The translations under genes and the position numbers were made by a program. From assembly GCA_947475465.1 (NCBI GenBank), contig CANJLK010000026.1, positions 1 through 46,174 on the forward strand: a DNA stretch of 46,174 nucleotides. The letters are read 5' to 3'. Of this stretch, positions 25,764-33,888 are shown piece by piece (the first letter of the stretch is position 1; each line of letters begins with the position of its first letter). Below the pieces are notes generated by a model. That model was not told where the DNA came from. It saw only the letters and a list, made by a program, of their open reading frames with translations, and made no database searches. Source of the DNA: Caulobacteraceae bacterium (GTDB lineage Bacteria; Pseudomonadota; Alphaproteobacteria; Caulobacterales; Caulobacteraceae).

Positions 25764-25858
25764 GGAGCCCTTCCCCGGGGCTCCCGGTACGCCCGTCCTC
25801 TTCTCCCCAAGCCCCGGACGGGCGCTTCAGGCCCGCGATCCGCCCCGGTCGCGGGCCT
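25764..25858. other. Three tandem hairpins in a 425-base gap
   Basis: Hairpin 1 pairs GGAGCCC (25764-25770) with GGGCTCC (25778-25784). Hairpin 2 pairs CGCCCGTCC (25790-25798) with GGACGGGCG (25816-25824). Hairpin 3 pairs AGGCCCGCGA (25829-25838) with TCGCGGGCCT (25849-25858). All stems are perfect. Only a weak T-rich tail follows. They may end the urcA transcript or form a small RNA. The rest of the 25700-26124 gap shows no gene; its last 100 bases are A/T-richer and probably hold the luxR-type promoter. Confidence 0.55.
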
Positions 25859-26124
25859 CTTAGTGTCTGGAGACCGGCGCCGCCGTCTCGGCCACCGCCG
25901 CGCGGGGCAGGGCAAGGGGTGCGGCGGGGAGAGTAGGGTGAGCCAAACAGACCTCGTCGAGAAGCGCCCCACTCGGCCTTCAAACGCATCTCAGGGAAAA
26001 AGCGCACGCCCGTCGCGACAAGTGAACCGCGATAAGCCGCCGGATTCGTCTAACCTTTTGAATTGAAAACTTTTTTACAGCCAAGGTGATGACATCGCCC
26101 CGGCAGGCGCTCTAGATTTGCGCC

Positions 26125-26850
26125 ATGCTCGAGCCTTCGGCGGCTGACGCCACCCAGTTCAACGCCCAGCTTCGCCGCCAGACCGCGCTGTCGGATTGCG
26201 CCGACCTGTTCCGCGCCGCCATCGCCCCCTTCGGCTTCGACACCTTCGCCTGCGGCGAGGTCGATCTGGCCAATGCCGAGCGCAGCGTTTTCTACCTGAT
26301 CGACTGGCCGGAGGACTGGCGGCGGTTTTACCTCAATTCGGGCATGGTCGAGGCCGACCCCATCGTGCGGTTCCTGGCGACCCGCAACGAGCCCTTCACC
26401 TGGACCGACCTGCGCGCCGATCCGGACTTCACCGTCGCCGACGGCCTGACCCTCGACAAGGCCGCGCCGCGCTGGGTCGACGGCCTGGTGGTGCCGGTCT
26501 CACGGGCCGGTCGCAAGGTCGGTTTGGTCAGCCTGGCCGGCCGCGAGCACATCGCGACGAAACAGGCCGCCGACTACCTGTGCCTGATCAGCGTCTGCCT
26601 GCACAGCCACGTGCGGACCCTGCTGCCCACCGAGGGTTTCGCCGCCCCGCCGGTCGGCCTCACCCCCCGCGAACTGGATGCGCTCAAGCTGGTCGCCCGC
26701 GGCCAATCGGACGCGGCCATCGCCAAGAGCCTCTCCATCGCCGTCTCCACCGCCCACGAGCACGTCGAGAACGCCAAGCGAAAGTTGAAGACCCCCAGCC
26801 GCGCCGAGGCCGTCGCCGTCGCCGTCTCCCTCGGCATCATCGAGGTCTGA
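26125..26850 (+). CDS. LuxR-type regulator with autoinducer-binding domain (LuxR solo)
   Basis: The 241-residue regulator has an N-terminal autoinducer-binding domain. Its residues align exactly with the acyl-homoserine-lactone contacts of TraR: W65, Y69, D78, P79 and W93 (TraR W57, Y61, D70, P71 and W85), with identical spacing. The C-terminal GerE helix-turn-helix is LTPRELDALKLVARGQSDAA, then IAVSTAHEHVENAKRKL. No LuxI-type synthase is present in the window. It may respond to its own species' signal made elsewhere, or to signals from other bacteria. It converges on the DUF4287/DUF5655 gene. Confidence 0.88.
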   Translation: MLEPSAADATQFNAQLRRQTALSDCADLFRAAIAPFGFDTFACGEVDLANAERSVFYLIDWPEDWRRFYLNSGMVEADPIVRFLATRNEPFTWTDLRADPDFTVADGLTLDKAAPRWVDGLVVPVSRAGRKVGLVSLAGREHIATKQAADYLCLISVCLHSHVRTLLPTEGFAAPPVGLTPRELDALKLVARGQSDAAIAKSLSIAVSTAHEHVENAKRKLKTPSRAEAVAVAVSLGIIEV

Positions 26851-26863
26851 AGACCCGTGGCGC

Positions 26864-27424
26864 CTATCCGGCCGCGTCGTAGCTGGCCCGGAGCCAGTCC
26901 CTGACCTCGGCGTCGACCTCGTCTCGCGACGCGATCCTGGTCCGGTGACTGACCATGTCGTTCCAGCCCGCCGCCGAGGCGAACCGCGCGGTCTCGGCCA
27001 CGCCACGCCGCTTGAAACCCAGGTCGAGATGGCTGGCCCCCGGCTGGAGGATCGCGAACTTGGTCCGGCCGCGGGTCAGGCTGACATACTTCGCCGCCGG
27101 GCTCGCGCCCACGTCCTCGCCCCAGCTCTTCGCCAGCGCCAGGAGATCATCGAAGGTCGCCCGCCATATGGCCCGGCCCCCGGAAAACAGCGCCTCCATC
27201 CGCTCGTCGGCGGGCCTGAACAGCGGTTCGCCCGGCGGCGTCTTGATCACCATCCAGATCGCCATGGCGTGGCCCTGGCCCAGGCCGTACTCCGCCTTCA
27301 GCCACTGGCCGATCACGCCGGCCTTTGCGTCGGTCAGACCCTTCGCGGCGGCGAGCGCCCTGAAGTCCTCCGGCCCCAGGCCCGTCTTGGCGCGCACGGT
27401 GTCCAGATAGGCCTGGAAGGTCAT
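26864..27424 (-). CDS. DUF4287/DUF5655 domain protein
   Basis: The 186-residue cytoplasmic protein has an N-terminal DUF4287 helical domain (FQAYLDTVRAKTGLGPEDF, WLKAEYGLGQGHAMAIW). A C-terminal DUF5655 domain follows (KYVSLTRGRTKFAILQP, GWNDMVSHRTRI), related to small nucleic-acid or protein-binding modules of unknown role. The two-domain arrangement is common in actinobacteria and proteobacteria. It lies on the same strand as, and downstream of, a DUF1993 gene; the 67-base gap allows a shared transcript. Confidence 0.8.
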   Translation of the reverse strand: MTFQAYLDTVRAKTGLGPEDFRALAAAKGLTDAKAGVIGQWLKAEYGLGQGHAMAIWMVIKTPPGEPLFRPADERMEALFSGGRAIWRATFDDLLALAKSWGEDVGASPAAKYVSLTRGRTKFAILQPGASHLDLGFKRRGVAETARFASAAGWNDMVSHRTRIASRDEVDAEVRDWLRASYDAAG

Positions 27425-27491
27425 GGTCTCTTGCTCCTCTCGCCCAAGGACGCGCCGGGCGCCGGATTCCCGACCGCCGGCGCCGGCGATC

Positions 27492-28010
27492 TCAGGTGCG
27501 GGTCCGGAGCGGCCCGGTGAAGTGGCGCTTGCCCAGGGGCGCGCCTTGCGAGCGCAGGATGTCGTACGCCGTCGTGGCGTGGAAATAGAAGTTGGGCAGC
27601 GAGAACGACAGCAGGAAGCCGGCCCCCAGGAAGGGGATCTCCCGTTCGCCCAGCCGGAAGATCAGCGGCGTCTCCTCCAGGGCGTTGACCTCCTCGCGGC
27701 TCAGCTGCTCAAGGGCCGCGCGGGTCCGCGACACCAGGGCCTGCAGGTCTTCATAGGTCTCCGTGGCCGTGCGCGGCGGGGTGAACAGCCCCTGCCTGAC
27801 CCCCTCGATCGCACCCAGGGAATGGTGCGCCACCGACACCACCTGGAACCGGAACGGCGCCATGTCGCTCCACAGCCGGGTCTCGACGATGCTCTGCGGA
27901 TCGACCCCGCTCTCGGTGCAGTGGGCCACGCCCCGCTCCAGGAAACCCTCCACCCCGGTCAGGGTCTGGATGAACCGCTCGACGGTCGCTTCATAGAGTG
28001 TGGTCGACAT
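27492..28010 (-). CDS. DUF1993 family protein
   Basis: The 172-residue protein matches DUF1993, DinB-like four-helix bundle proteins. It has YEATVERFIQTLTGVEGFLE, then SDMAPFRFQVVSVAHHS with a possible metal-binding HH, and the late PNFYFHATTAYDILRSQG, whose His is typical of a DinB-type metal site. The enzymatic role is unknown. The ATG at 28010 starts the usual MSTTLYEATVER. It is divergent from the acyltransferase gene across 142 bases. Confidence 0.82.
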   Translation of the reverse strand: MSTTLYEATVERFIQTLTGVEGFLERGVAHCTESGVDPQSIVETRLWSDMAPFRFQVVSVAHHSLGAIEGVRQGLFTPPRTATETYEDLQALVSRTRAALEQLSREEVNALEETPLIFRLGEREIPFLGAGFLLSFSLPNFYFHATTAYDILRSQGAPLGKRHFTGPLRTRT

Positions 28011-28152
28011 CCTGCTTCTCCCTCGCCGGCCAGCCCGGACCTCTGCCGCAACAATCGGCGCCGGGCGACCTGCGTCAACCGCTTCCCCTTTCCCCGCGGG
28101 GTGCGCCAGCCTGACCTCTTTGCGCGGGCGAGGTGCGTGTTATGAGGCCCGC

Positions 28153-29220
28153 ATGGCCCCTTCGCCGCGCGCGCCGACCCTGATCTCCATCCAGCTGCTG
28201 CGCGCCGTGGCCTGCCTGATGGTGCTGCTGCACCATGCCCGCAATCCGAAGGACTGGATGTTCAGCCCGCTGACCGGCTGGGACTTCACCACCGGCGTCG
28301 AGATCTTCTTCGTGATCAGCGGCTTCATCATGTACGCCGCCGCCCGCCAGGAGGCGCCGCGGGAATTCATGCGCCGGCGGATCATCCGCATCGCGCCGCT
28401 CTACGCCATCGCCACCCTGGTCTGGGCGCTGTGGCTGGGATTTCACGGCCTGCCGGTCAGGGACCTTGGCCACCTGGCCATGTCGCTCCTGATCGTCCCG
28501 CACGCCAATCCCACCCATCCGAGCCTGATCTGGCCGGTCCTGACCCCGGGCTGGACCCTCTGCTACGAGATGTTCTTCTACATCCTGTTCGCCGCCGGCC
28601 TGGCGACCCGCCGGCTGGGCCTGATGACGGCGGGCGTGATCCTGCCGCTGGTCGCCCTGGGCTTCGCCTTTGACCCTCAGGGGGCCATCGCCCACGCCTA
28701 CACCGCCCCGATCCTGCTCGCCTTCCTGGCCGGCATGGCCATCGCCTGGGCCCACGAGCGGGCGTCCTTCGCCCGCGCCTGGCCCCTGGCCCTGGTGGGC
28801 GCGGCGGCGCTGGCGGCCCACGCCACCCCCTGGGCGGAACTGTCGAAGGTCTGGATCGTCGCGGCCAGCGCCTGCCTGGTGGCCGGCGCCGTCGCCCTGG
28901 AGCCCATCCTGCGCACGCCCAGGCTGTCAGGCCTGCGCGCCGTCGGCGACGCCAGCTACGCCATCTACCTCTTCCACACCCTGGTCCTGGCCCAGGTCCT
29001 GTGGACCGGCCACGCGCTGCGGCTCACCGGCTGGCCGCAGTTCCTGCTGCTGCTGGGGGCCGGCATGACGCTTTCCATCGCCGCCGGCCTCGCCGTCCAT
29101 CGCTGGGTGGAGCGCCCGCTGCTCCGCGTCCTGCTGCGCCTGGGCAAGCCCCGGCCCCGCCCGCCGGCCCGCCTGCGCGATCCCGCGCCGGAGGCCGCAG
29201 AGACGGTGGAGGTTTCTTAG
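28153..29220 (+). CDS. Acyltransferase 3 (OafA/YrhL-like) membrane O-acyltransferase
   Basis: The 355-residue protein has about ten membrane spans. The family hallmark at the start, QLLRAVACLMVLLHHARNP, contains the catalytic His. It also has TGVEIFFVISGFIMYAAA and FMRRRIIRIAPLY. These enzymes O-acetylate or otherwise acylate sugars of lipopolysaccharide, capsule or peptidoglycan at the inner membrane. There is no C-terminal SGNH domain. The ATG at 28153 is chosen; the upstream open frame is non-coding. The target polysaccharide cannot be told. Confidence 0.88.
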   Translation: MAPSPRAPTLISIQLLRAVACLMVLLHHARNPKDWMFSPLTGWDFTTGVEIFFVISGFIMYAAARQEAPREFMRRRIIRIAPLYAIATLVWALWLGFHGLPVRDLGHLAMSLLIVPHANPTHPSLIWPVLTPGWTLCYEMFFYILFAAGLATRRLGLMTAGVILPLVALGFAFDPQGAIAHAYTAPILLAFLAGMAIAWAHERASFARAWPLALVGAAALAAHATPWAELSKVWIVAASACLVAGAVALEPILRTPRLSGLRAVGDASYAIYLFHTLVLAQVLWTGHALRLTGWPQFLLLLGAGMTLSIAAGLAVHRWVERPLLRVLLRLGKPRPRPPARLRDPAPEAAETVEVS

Positions 29221-29308
29221 AACTTGGCCCGCGACAGCGCCCGCCGTCCGACCGAGCGCGTTGACTTCCCGCAAGGCGCGCCCAGCGGCTTGCCCCTATA
29301 GGCCGGCC

Positions 29309-30574
29309 ATGGCGGCTTCCCTGGTATCACGATTGCGAAATTTCTTTGGCCAGCTGGGCCCCGGCCTGGTGACCGGCGCGGCGGATGACGACCCCAGCGG
29401 CATCGGCACCCACAGCCAGGTCGGCGCGCAATTCGGCTACGACCTGGCCTGGACCTTCGTGTTCAGCTTTCCCCTGATGGTGGTGATCCAGGAGGTGGCC
29501 GCCGAGATCGGCCGCGTGACCGGGGCCGGGATCGCCCGCAACCTTCGCCGCCACTACCCCCGGCCCCTGCTCTGGTCGGTGGTCCTGCTGCTGCTTGTCG
29601 CCAACATCGTGAACCTCGGGGCCGACCTCGGGGCCATGGGCGCGGCCCTGGCCTTGCTGTCGGGCGGCAACGCGGCGCTCTACACCCTGCTGTTTGGCGT
29701 CGTCTGCGTGGTCATTGAGGTGGCGCTCAACTACGCGCGCTACGCCGCCATCCTCAAATGGACGACGCTGTCGCTATTTTCCTACGTGGCCGTGGTGGCG
29801 GTGGCAGGCGTGCCGTGGGGCCACGCCCTGATCGCGCTGGTGGTCCCCAAGATCCAGTTCAACGGCGCCTATGCCACCGCGGTCGTGGCCATCCTCGGCA
29901 CGACGATCAGCCCCTACCTGTTCTTCTGGCAGGCCGGGCAGGAGATCGAGGAACAGCATCGCCATCACGCCAAGCCGCTCTGCATCACCCCCCGCGAAGC
30001 CGGTCCTGAGCTGCGGCGCATCCGCATCGACACCCTGGTCGGCATGGCCTTCAGCTCGATCATTTCGCTCGCCATCGTCTTCGCGACCGCGGCGACCCTG
30101 AACGCTCATGGGATCACCAACATCACCACTTCGTCGCAGGCGGCCGAGGCGCTGCGCCCGATCGCAGGGCCCTTCGCCTTCGCCCTCTTCGCCCTCGGCA
30201 TCATCGGCACCGGCATGCTGGCTGTACCGGTGCTGGCCGGATCGGCCGCCTATGCCGTGACCGAGATGATCGGCGTCGCCGGCAGCCTGAACGCCAAGCC
30301 GCTGCAGGCCCGCCTGTTCTACGCCACTATCGCCGTGACGACGCTGCTGGGCGCGTCGCTGAACTTCGTGGGAATCGACCCGGCCCGGGCGCTCTACTGG
30401 GCGGCTGTCGTCAACGGCGTGCTGGCCGCGCCGCTCATGGCGGCCATGATGCTGATCGTCCGCAATCCCCGCGCTATGGGACGACTGACCCTGTCGCGGC
30501 GGGCCACCATCCTCGGCTGGGCCGCGACCGGGGTGATGGCCGTCGCCACCCTGATCTTTTTCGTCACACTGTAG
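29309..30574 (+). CDS. Nramp-related divalent metal transporter, atypical site motifs
   Basis: The 421-residue protein has about eleven spans with the Nramp/APC fold. The first-helix motif reads GAADDDPSGIGTHSQ, where classic MntH has DPGN. The sixth-helix motif reads GTTISPYLFFWQAGQEIEE, where MntH has a conserved Met-Pro-His. The methionine that favours manganese and iron is therefore missing, as in the Nramp-related magnesium transporter group. Substrate is likely Mg2+ or another hard cation, by inference. The ATG at 29309 follows the acyltransferase stop by 88 bases. Confidence 0.82.
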   Translation: MAASLVSRLRNFFGQLGPGLVTGAADDDPSGIGTHSQVGAQFGYDLAWTFVFSFPLMVVIQEVAAEIGRVTGAGIARNLRRHYPRPLLWSVVLLLLVANIVNLGADLGAMGAALALLSGGNAALYTLLFGVVCVVIEVALNYARYAAILKWTTLSLFSYVAVVAVAGVPWGHALIALVVPKIQFNGAYATAVVAILGTTISPYLFFWQAGQEIEEQHRHHAKPLCITPREAGPELRRIRIDTLVGMAFSSIISLAIVFATAATLNAHGITNITTSSQAAEALRPIAGPFAFALFALGIIGTGMLAVPVLAGSAAYAVTEMIGVAGSLNAKPLQARLFYATIAVTTLLGASLNFVGIDPARALYWAAVVNGVLAAPLMAAMMLIVRNPRAMGRLTLSRRATILGWAATGVMAVATLIFFVTL

Positions 30575-30729
30575 GCCCTCAGGTTCGCGCACGTCGCGCG
30601 CGCCGATCCCGCTGGCCCGTGTCGACAAGCGGCCTGCGCTGACACGTCCTGTAGGCGAAGGGCTCACGATGTGACCATGTGTGGCGCGCTCCCGCGTGAA
30701 GGCGGCGAGGCCCCCCGGAGATTGCTGTC

Positions 30730-31731
30730 GTGTCTGCCCAAGAAGCCGGTTCCCCCATCTGGCGACCGGAACATCTGCGGCTGGCCATCGACGCCGCCAG
30801 CGTCGCGCTCTGGTCGTGGCAGGTGGATACCGACCGCTTCACCATGGACGAGCGCGCTTTCGAGCTATGGGGTCTGCCCTGGTCGAAGGAGGTCGCCTTC
30901 GAGGCCCTGTCCGCCCACATCCACCCTGCCGACCGCGACCGGGTTCGCGCGGCCTTCACCGCGACCCGCTCGGTCGCGGGACCGTACGAGATTGATTTCC
31001 GGATCATCCTGGGCAGCGAGATCCGGTGGATTTCAGCGCGCGGCCAGGGCGGCGACGAGGGCATGGTCGAGCGGGTGACCTTCGGCGTCTTTCTCGACGT
31101 CACCGGACGCAAGCAGGCGGAGGAAGGCCACGAGCTGCTCGCCGGCGAGATGAGCCATCGGGTCAAGAACCTGCTCGCCATCGCCCAGGGCCTGACACGT
31201 ATCACCTCGCAGTCCACCACGTCGATCGGCGACATGGCGCATGTCCTGACCGAGCGCCTGACGGCCCTGGGGCGGGCCCATGACCTCGTTCGTCCACTGC
31301 CGGGTCACCAGGGCAAGGCGGCGCTGCTGGGCGACCTGTTTTCGGTGCTGCTGGCGCCTTACGACGATCCGGCCGCCTTCGCCGGGCGCATCCGGGTCGC
31401 TGTTCCCAGGATGGGCGTGGGCGAGAGGAGCGCGACCACCCTGGCGCTGGTCATCCATGAAATGGCGACGAATTCGGTCAAGCACGGGGCCTTGTCGTCG
31501 GATTGCGGAATCCTCGATGTCAGCGGCGCGACGGACGAGCGCGATGTGCGGGTGGTATGGGCCGAGACCGGTGGCCCGCCGATCCATGGGGCGCCCGAGA
31601 TGAAGGGCTTTGGCAGCAAGCTGATCTCGCGCAGCATCGCCCACGATCTCGAGGGCGCCCTCACCTACGACTGGCAGGAAAGCGGCCTCGTCGCGACCTT
31701 GCGGATGCGGAAGGACCGGCTCTCAGCCTAG
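30730..31731 (+). CDS. PAS-domain sensor histidine kinase, HWE family
   Basis: The 333-residue soluble kinase has an N-terminal PAS domain near residues 15-130 (IDAASVALWSWQVDTDRF, IHPADRDRVRAAF). The HWE-type phosphoacceptor block is EMSHRVKNLLAIAQGL with H143. An ATP-binding domain follows with the N-box LALVIHEMATNSVKHGAL, the family motif VVWAETGG, and KGFGSKLI. HWE kinases often feed light, redox or general-stress pathways in alphaproteobacteria. No response regulator gene is adjacent. The PAS lacks the NCRFL motif of LOV photoreceptors. A GTG start at 30730 is used. Confidence 0.9.
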   Translation: MSAQEAGSPIWRPEHLRLAIDAASVALWSWQVDTDRFTMDERAFELWGLPWSKEVAFEALSAHIHPADRDRVRAAFTATRSVAGPYEIDFRIILGSEIRWISARGQGGDEGMVERVTFGVFLDVTGRKQAEEGHELLAGEMSHRVKNLLAIAQGLTRITSQSTTSIGDMAHVLTERLTALGRAHDLVRPLPGHQGKAALLGDLFSVLLAPYDDPAAFAGRIRVAVPRMGVGERSATTLALVIHEMATNSVKHGALSSDCGILDVSGATDERDVRVVWAETGGPPIHGAPEMKGFGSKLISRSIAHDLEGALTYDWQESGLVATLRMRKDRLSA

Positions 31732-31769
31732 AGCGGACCTGCGGAAAAGTGCGAACCGGTTTTCCGCCC
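31732..31769. repeat. Short alphaproteobacterial palindrome after the kinase gene
   Basis: GCGGAAAA (31741-31748) pairs with TTTTCCGC (31760-31767) across an eleven-base interior containing GTGCGAACC. The block GAGCGGACCTGCGGAAAAG resembles a dispersed intergenic palindrome known in many alphaproteobacterial genomes. Being directly after the stop codon, it may also end the transcript. Confidence 0.6.
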
Positions 31770-31839
31770 GACGGCGCCGCCTCCGAACCCGTCCACCCTT
31801 CCTCAACCCTTCCCGCGCATCCCTGCTTCCGGCACACTG

Positions 31840-31854
31840 GAACAGACGATGAAC
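31840..31854. promoter_or_regulatory. LexA (SOS) box at ruvC
   Basis: GAACAGACGATGAAC is an exact GAAC-N7-GAAC, the alphaproteobacterial LexA operator (same as GTTC-N7-GTTC on the other strand). It overlaps the ruvC start codon at 31849, so bound LexA would block transcription from a promoter just upstream. Confidence 0.85.
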
Positions 31855-32352
31855 GCGATTCGCCCCATTCGCATCCTCGGGCTCGACCCGGGCCTCCGCA
31901 AAACCGGCTGGGGCGTGGTCGTCGTCGAGGGCGCGCGGCTGACCCACGTGGCCCACGGGGTGATCGCCCCCAAGGACTCCTTGCCCTTCTCGGAGCGCCT
32001 CTTGGTCCTGTTCGACGCCATCGCCGAGGTGATCGCCCTCCACGCCCCGGACGAGGCGGCGGTGGAGGAGACCTTCATGAATTCCAACGCCCAGTCGGCG
32101 CTCAAGCTCGGCCACGCCCGGGCCTGCTGCCTGATCGCCCCGGCCCGCGCGGGCCTCAGCGTCGCCGAATACGCCGCCACCGTGGTCAAGAAGGCCGTGG
32201 TCGGCACGGGCGCGGCCGACAAGGCCCAGGTCGGCTTCATGATCCGCCGCCTGCTGCCGACGGCGGGCGACACCACCAGCGACGCGGCCGACGCCCTGGC
32301 CGTCGCCATCGCCCACGCCCACGCCCGCCGCGCCCGCCGTTACGCGGCCTAG
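31849..32352 (+). CDS. ruvC: Holliday junction resolvase RuvC
   Basis: RuvC cuts Holliday junctions during recombination repair, working with RuvAB. The 167-residue protein has the catalytic acidic residues in the usual places: LGLDPGLRKTGWGVV (first Asp), AAVEETFMNSN (Glu pair), and SDAADALAVAIAHAH near the end. The length is typical. A LexA box overlaps the start, predicting SOS control. Unlike the usual ruvCAB layout, it is followed by a palindromic repeat and an antisense transporter gene before ruvA. Confidence 0.97.
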   Translation: MNAIRPIRILGLDPGLRKTGWGVVVVEGARLTHVAHGVIAPKDSLPFSERLLVLFDAIAEVIALHAPDEAAVEETFMNSNAQSALKLGHARACCLIAPARAGLSVAEYAATVVKKAVVGTGAADKAQVGFMIRRLLPTAGDTTSDAADALAVAIAHAHARRARRYAA

Positions 32353-32377
32353 AAATCTAGCCAGGGAAACGACACCT

Positions 32378-32516
32378 AGATCCTCCCCCTGAGGGGGAGG
32401 TGGCGCTTGGAGCGCAGCGACAAGCGACGGAGGGGGCTCTGCGGGGGGCTTCAACACCCCCTCCGTCACGCCTTGCTTCGCGCGGCGCGCCACCTCCCCC
32501 TGCGGGGCGAGGATCT
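32378..32516. repeat. Palindromic repeat, copy 2 (AGATCCTCCCCCT family)
   Basis: Outer arms AGATCCTCCCCCTG and the matching GCGAGGATCT face each other, with GGGGGAGGTGGCGC/GCGCCACCTCCCCC and inner GACGGAGGGGG/CCCCCTCCGTC pairs. The 139-base element folds into one long stem. It shares its blocks with 20126-20231. It separates the 3' ends of ruvC and the convergent MFS gene. Confidence 0.85.
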
Positions 32517-32529
32517 GAGGCGGCCAGCC

Positions 32530-33771
32530 TCACACCACCCCCGGCCCGGGGAAGAGCTTCTTCCAGGTGAGCCCCCGGGTGGAGCGCGCCACCAGCACGT
32601 AGAAGACCACTCCCACTACGCCCAGGCCGGCCTCAACCCACAACATGGCGCCCGAGCCCCACTGCGTCGCCGCCCAGCCGTCGATCTCGGTCACCACCAG
32701 GATCGGCACGTTCGAGATCGACGACACCAGGTTATATTTGGTCACTGCGGCGCCCTTGCCGATGGCCTCGAGCGTCACCGCCGCATAGCCGCCGTAGCAG
32801 AAGCCGATGATCAGGTTGTAGAGGCTGGCGAACAGCAGGAAGGCCAGCGGCGTGCGCGGCCCCACCGCCATGGCCACCGCCGTCAACGCCGAGGCGACCC
32901 CGAACAGGGCGTAGGCCAGCTTGCGGTCCATCCGGTCGGCCAGGTAGCCGCCGGCCACCGCCCCCGGGATGCTCACCAGCCCCGACAGGAGCCCGCCCGC
33001 CAGCGCCACCTGATCGGCGTCGGCGCCCCAGTCCTTGGCGATCGCCGCCCACAGTTGCTGGACCCCGCCGGTGCCGATCGGCAGCAGGCAGATGAAGCAG
33101 GCCAGGAGGCCGATCCGGGTCCGGACTAGGCTCCAGACATCGCGCCCTGTCTCGGCGATCACGCTGAAATAGGTCCGCGACGCCCCCTTCATCCGGCCGG
33201 GTTCGCGCAGCAGGACCAGCGGCCACATGCAGGCCGCCGAGATCAGGGCGAGCGTCACGCCTGCCGTCCACGGATGGCCCGAGTGCACCGCCAGCCAAAG
33301 GCCCGCCCCGCCGCCCAGCCCCGTGCCGCCCAGGTTGCCCGCCTGGCTCCAGCCCGCCGCGCGGCCCTTCTCGTGGTCGGGCGTGTCGAAGGCCATGAAT
33401 CGCTCCGCCGCCATGGCCGAAAGCGTCGAGGCCAGGCTGGCGGTCAGGGCCATGGCGCCGAACGCCGGCAGCAGCCCGGTCTCCAGCGGCATCAGCCCGA
33501 TCGCCGCCAAACTGGCCCCGGTCAGCACGATGCCGATCGCGTACCAGGTCTTCGAGGTGAGGGTGGTGTCGATCAGCGGCGCCCACAGCACCTTCCAGGT
33601 GTTGGGCAGCAGCACCATCCCCGCCAGCCCGGCCACCGCCGCGACGCTGGCGCCGGCGTGGCTGAGCAGCCAGGCCAGGCTGATCGTCACATAGCCGCCC
33701 GCCGCCCCATACGGCAGGTAGAGCACCAGATAGACCGCCGGATGTGGCGGCTTGTGCGGCTTGGCGGTCAT
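32530..33771 (-). CDS. MFS transporter (AmpG-like)
   Basis: The 413-residue protein has twelve predicted spans of the major facilitator fold. Recognisable parts are YLVLYLPYGAAGGYVTISLA, the loop 2-3 region WKVLWAPLIDTTLTSK (DxxTSK resembles the AmpG/PAT subgroup), and a second-half GGYLADRMDRKLAYALFG corresponding to the conserved MFS loop. AmpG carries muropeptides into the cytoplasm, and related members carry other solutes; the substrate is uncertain. It runs antisense between ruvC and ruvA, which is an unusual position. Confidence 0.85.
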   Translation of the reverse strand: MTAKPHKPPHPAVYLVLYLPYGAAGGYVTISLAWLLSHAGASVAAVAGLAGMVLLPNTWKVLWAPLIDTTLTSKTWYAIGIVLTGASLAAIGLMPLETGLLPAFGAMALTASLASTLSAMAAERFMAFDTPDHEKGRAAGWSQAGNLGGTGLGGGAGLWLAVHSGHPWTAGVTLALISAACMWPLVLLREPGRMKGASRTYFSVIAETGRDVWSLVRTRIGLLACFICLLPIGTGGVQQLWAAIAKDWGADADQVALAGGLLSGLVSIPGAVAGGYLADRMDRKLAYALFGVASALTAVAMAVGPRTPLAFLLFASLYNLIIGFCYGGYAAVTLEAIGKGAAVTKYNLVSSISNVPILVVTEIDGWAATQWGSGAMLWVEAGLGVVGVVFYVLVARSTRGLTWKKLFPGPGVV

Positions 33772-33873
33772 AGACGGGTCCCCGACTGAGCCCGGAGGCT
33801 AGCGCGGTTGGACGCGGCGCGTCAGCGCCCATTCCTGGCCGTTCCCCCGAAACCGCCCCTGCGGTACCTATTG

Positions 33874-33888
33874 GAACACATGACGAAC
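33874..33888. promoter_or_regulatory. LexA (SOS) box upstream of ruvA
   Basis: GAACACATGACGAAC is a second exact GAAC-N7-GAAC operator, 36 bases before the ruvA start. With its surroundings (33872-33900) it matches 25 of 29 bases of the ruvC start region (31838-31866). It gives ruvA its own predicted SOS control after separation from ruvC. Confidence 0.85.
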
